Shown in pieces: positions 6,589-8,761 of a stretch of DNA of 8,761 nucleotides. Both the position numbers and the translations under genes were made by a program. The stretch is from Piscirickettsiaceae bacterium (lineage in GTDB: Bacteria; Pseudomonadota; Gammaproteobacteria; Thiomicrospirales; Thiomicrospiraceae): assembly GCA_027019045.1 (NCBI GenBank), contig JALUXI010000222.1, positions 1 through 8,761 on the forward strand, written 5' to 3'. Within the stretch, counting starts at the first letter, position 1. Each line of letters starts with the position of its first letter. The notes under the pieces were generated by a model. That model worked only from the letters and a program-made list of their open reading frames with translations, made no database searches and was not told where the DNA came from.

Positions 6589-7533
6589 TTAGCTGTTTTT
6601 AGCGGCTAATGCTGCACGCTTTTTCTCAACCAAGTTGTGGATGATTGGTGACATCATCAAGTCCATTGCAAGCGTCATGTGTTCACCGCCATAGACCAAA
6701 GTTTCAGGATTCTGTAACCATGCACCTGGAATCTTTTCCTTGATCTCTTCAAGGTTGATATCTTGGTGACGCACATGGGTGACGACTAATGAATCTTCAG
6801 GTTTAGGTCCCATCGGTGCAACTTCTGATTCGGTGGAGAATGGGTCAGAAGTGTCCACTAAAGGCACACGGTGGAAGTTGATGTGTGTACGGTGGAACTG
6901 AGGTACGATGTATTCAATGTAATCATCCATGCGTTCCATAATGGTGTCACGAACCTGCTCAACCGTATAAGGACGCTCTGTGGTGTCACGGTAGATTTTC
7001 TGCATCCATTCGATATTGACCACTGGGGCGACGCCAATCCCTAAATCAACATATTGGGCAACATCATACTTTGGCATACCAGGCTTATCATGTTTCACAC
7101 GACGCACCATGCCGTGAAGCCCTTCGTAGAAAAGGATGTCAGTCCCTTCAGGTAGATCTTCCCAAGGGGTGAATTCTCCCGATTTGAAGGTTTGTCCTAA
7201 ACGCTGGCTGTGTAATTCGGCTTCTTCATCAGAGTGAATATAATAGCGGCGTTTGCCTGTCCCTGTTTCACGATATTGTTTGAATAGCTCTTCTAATTTT
7301 TTGAATTCGTTGGCATACTCTGAGAAGTGAGTAAGCGCACGACCACCATTTTTCTTGCTTTCAGCGACTTTCTCTTTCATGGTCGCACGGTCATATTTAT
7401 GGAAGCTATCGCCTTCAATAATGGCGACATTGAGGTTTTCACGATCAAAAATCTTTTCAACAGCGCGTTTAACGAATGAAGTCCCTGCGCCTGAAGAACC
7501 TGTGACGGTTACGATGGGGTGTTGTACTGACAT
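6589..7533 (-). CDS. prk: Phosphoribulokinase, class I (proteobacterial type)
   Basis: Phosphoribulokinase uses ATP to convert ribulose 5-phosphate to ribulose 1,5-bisphosphate, the RuBisCO substrate, in the Calvin-Benson-Bassham cycle in the cytoplasm. The 314-residue protein has the P-loop GSSGAGTS (12-19), EGDSFHKYDR (40-49) with Asp42, His45 and Arg49 matching catalytic residues of the Rhodobacter enzyme, the Walker B-like ILFYEGLHG (133-141, Glu137), and K-x-x-R-D-x3-R (Lys179, Arg182, Asp183, Arg187) as in class I PRKs. Those enzymes are usually octamers activated by NADH and are not thioredoxin-regulated. E. coli-type PrkB of non-autotrophs (289 residues) is a homologue, so autotrophy is inferred, not proven. 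The ATG has a good Shine-Dalgarno (AAGGAG on the minus strand, 7540-7545) six bases upstream. It lies co-directionally behind gyrB, 162 bases away, not in a cbb operon. Confidence 0.93.
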   Translation of the reverse strand: MSVQHPIVTVTGSSGAGTSFVKRAVEKIFDRENLNVAIIEGDSFHKYDRATMKEKVAESKKNGGRALTHFSEYANEFKKLEELFKQYRETGTGKRRYYIHSDEEAELHSQRLGQTFKSGEFTPWEDLPEGTDILFYEGLHGMVRRVKHDKPGMPKYDVAQYVDLGIGVAPVVNIEWMQKIYRDTTERPYTVEQVRDTIMERMDDYIEYIVPQFHRTHINFHRVPLVDTSDPFSTESEVAPMGPKPEDSLVVTHVRHQDINLEEIKEKIPGAWLQNPETLVYGGEHMTLAMDLMMSPIIHNLVEKKRAALAAKNS

Positions 7534-7550
7534 AAAAGTCTCCTTTCACC

Positions 7551-7580
7551 GCATTTTGCCGCAAAAAACGGCAAAAATGC
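7551..7580 (-). promoter_or_regulatory. Hairpin immediately upstream of the prk ribosome binding site
   Basis: GCATTTTGCCG (7551-7561) is complementary to CGGCAAAAATGC (7569-7580) with one bulged base, leaving a seven-base loop that is T-rich on the minus strand. It ends five bases before the prk Shine-Dalgarno. In RNA it would place a stable stem at the edge of the ribosome landing site; as DNA it is an interrupted palindrome (TTTTGCCG N7 CGGCAAAA) that a regulator could bind. Which of these applies cannot be told from sequence. Confidence 0.6.
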
Positions 7581-7585
7581 TAAAT

Positions 7586-7626
7586 TTCCCAGTCCTGCTT
7601 GGCTTTTGAGTCGGCAGGACTGGGAA
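7586..7626. terminator. Stem-loop between gyrB and prk, probable gyrB terminator or attenuator
   Basis: TTCCCAGTCCTGC (7586-7598) and GCAGGACTGGGAA (7614-7626) form a perfect 13-bp stem with a 15-base loop; after one mismatch three further A/T pairs extend it. Read in the gyrB direction it is followed by ATTTAGCATTTTT, an interrupted U-tract, so termination may be partial. Leaky readthrough would then feed prk. Confidence 0.6.
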
Positions 7627-7658
7627 TTTTGGGGTTAAAAATTAAAAATAGTGGATAA

Positions 7659-7690
7659 TTTGGGTTATTTAAAACGATTTTGGGTTATTT
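7659..7690. repeat. 12-nt direct repeat, 20-base period, between gyrB and prk
   Basis: TTTGGGTTATTT occurs exactly at 7659-7670 and 7679-7690, and a related TTTTGGGGTTA lies at 7627-7637. A period of 20 bases is about two helical turns, so both copies face the same side of the DNA, as tandem binding sites do. They lie just downstream of the gyrB stop and upstream of prk. On the minus strand TTGAAA (7690-7695), 17 bases, then TTAAAT (7667-7672) is a weak sigma70-like match overlapping the repeats. Confidence 0.4.
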
Positions 7691-7695
7691 TTCAA

Positions 7696-8761
7696 TTAAA
7701 CATCTAAGTTCTCGACTTGCAGGGCATTCTGCTCGATAAAGTCTCGTCGTGGTTCAACTTCATCGCCCATTAGAGTGGTGAAGACGAGATCGGCTCTTAC
7801 GGCATCATCCACCGTGACTTGTAAGAGACGACGACTTTCAGGATTCATGGTGGTTTCCCACAATTGGTCGGGGTTCATCTCCCCGAGACCTTTATAGCGC
7901 TGAATCGCTTGTCCCCGTTTGGCTTCACTGAGTAACCAGTCTAACGCTTCTTTAAAATGGATGACAGGCTGAGTTTTTTCGCCTCTTTGAATGTAGGCGC
8001 TACTGTCAAGTAAGCCTGTTAGCTCATTGCTGAGTTCGGCAATTTTTTGATATTCTGCCGATCTAAAAAAGTCTGCATCATAGACTCGACTGCTGAGCGT
8101 ACCATGTTCTCGCTGTTGTAGGCGGAGTTGATATTGTGCCTCTTCGGCATCACTCGGTTCAATGCTGAGTTCAAATTCGATTTTTTGCAACTCACCTAAA
8201 GCGCTTAGTCTTTGCAAAGCATCGGCTCGCCAGATTTCTAGGGCGGCAGGGTCATTGAGCATATCAAGCGTGACCACTGGTAAGTCGTTGAGTAAATTCA
8301 GGAAAATTTCATTGTAGCGACGGCTGAGGCGACCAATAATGCGTTGTACTTGCAGATAGTCTTTCGCCAATTTTTCCAAAGCCGCTTCTTTAATGGCAGG
8401 CCCTTCTTTCGCTACCCATAGAGCGGCACCGTCCAGTGCGGACTGTAGGAGATAATTTTCTAGCTCGGCATCATCTTTAAGATAGGCTTCTTGCTTGCCT
8501 TTTTTCACTTTATAAAGCGGTGGCTGGGCAATATAGATGTAGCCTCGTTCAATCAGTTCTGGCATTTGACGATAGAAGAAGGTCAAAAGCAGGGTACGAA
8601 TGTGAGAGCCATCCACATCGGCATCGGTCATGATAATAATGCGGTGATATCGTAATTTATCTGGGTTGTACTCTTCATGTCCAATCCCACAGCCGAGAGC
8701 AGTAATCAGGGTGCCGACTTCGGCAGAGCTGATCATCTTGTCAAAACGGGCTTTCTCCACA
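7696..8761 (-). CDS. gyrB: DNA gyrase subunit B, C-terminal part (5' end outside the window)
   Basis: GyrB is the ATPase and TOPRIM subunit of DNA gyrase (A2B2), which introduces negative supercoils. The 354 visible residues correspond to about the last 44% of the roughly 804-residue E. coli protein. The fragment opens with VEKARFDKM, mid-protein, so the GTG at 8758-8760 is an internal Val codon and the gene continues beyond the window edge. The TOPRIM motif MTDADVDGSH carries the metal-binding DxDxD (fragment residues 46-50). It is followed by LLLTFFYRQMPELIERGYIYIAQPPLYKVKKGKQE, the long insert typical of Gram-negative GyrB (about fragment residues 85-260), and the tail QRYKGLGEMNPDQLWETTM that contacts GyrA. 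The ATPase and transducer domains and the TOPRIM catalytic Glu lie outside the window. No frameshift is seen. In many relatives gyrB follows dnaA-dnaN-recF. Confidence 0.97.
   Translation of the reverse strand, partial: VEKARFDKMISSAEVGTLITALGCGIGHEEYNPDKLRYHRIIIMTDADVDGSHIRTLLLTFFYRQMPELIERGYIYIAQPPLYKVKKGKQEAYLKDDAELENYLLQSALDGAALWVAKEGPAIKEAALEKLAKDYLQVQRIIGRLSRRYNEIFLNLLNDLPVVTLDMLNDPAALEIWRADALQRLSALGELQKIEFELSIEPSDAEEAQYQLRLQQREHGTLSSRVYDADFFRSAEYQKIAELSNELTGLLDSSAYIQRGEKTQPVIHFKEALDWLLSEAKRGQAIQRYKGLGEMNPDQLWETTMNPESRRLLQVTVDDAVRADLVFTTLMGDEVEPRRDFIEQNALQVENLDV

Noticed and set aside
7355..7609. Plus-strand open frame of 84 codons over the prk start
   Set aside because: It lies antisense to the conserved prk N-terminus and crosses the intergenic hairpins; it is best explained as a shadow frame.
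8758..8760. GTG as the start of a short gyrB
   Set aside because: The residues match the middle of GyrB (VEKARFDKM), so this is an internal Val codon of a gene cut by the window edge.

Overview
The window looks like chromosomal core DNA of a gammaproteobacterium, probably an aerobic, autotrophic one. The gyrB tail, TsaC, oxygen-dependent HemF and Hsp15 all read like gammaproteobacterial proteins. The class I phosphoribulokinase points to a Calvin-cycle organism. The sulfur-oxidising Thiomicrospira/Hydrogenovibrio group is a reasonable guess from memory of such proteins, but no RuBisCO or sulfur-oxidation gene lies in the window to prove it. gyrB, tsaC and hemF also lie within a short distance of each other near oriC in Pseudomonas, so this stretch is probably origin-proximal.

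Layout. Bases 1-145 hold no gene I can support. Bases 146-763 (minus) encode a secreted small outer-membrane beta-barrel protein of unknown role. Bases 764-939 are a divergent intergenic region with a 61-nt interrupted inverted repeat. Bases 940-6088 (plus) are a tight four-gene cluster, tsaC-hemF-hslR-SNF2/SWIM helicase, with gaps of 10, 3 and 9 bases. Its last stop codon overlaps by 4 bases the stop of a convergent minus-strand gene (6085-6438), which encodes a thioredoxin-fold protein lacking the usual CxxC. Bases 6439-6588 contain a strong symmetric terminator and a cluster of palindromes. Bases 6589-7533 (minus) encode phosphoribulokinase. Bases 7534-7695 contain two hairpins and a 12-nt direct repeat. 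Bases 7696-8761 (minus) are the C-terminal part of gyrB, running off the window edge.

How the genes relate. The plus-strand cluster is mostly housekeeping: tRNA t6A modification, haem synthesis, rescue of dissociated 50S subunits, and a Swi2/Snf2 ATPase of unknown target. On the minus strand gyrB, prk and the thioredoxin-like gene are co-directional, but each is separated by 150-160 bases with hairpins, so they are probably separate or attenuated units. No mobile element, CRISPR array, tRNA or rRNA was seen. The points most worth a second look are the structured prk leader, the divergent-region inverted repeat and the CxxC-less thioredoxin-fold protein; I found no clear novel multi-gene system.
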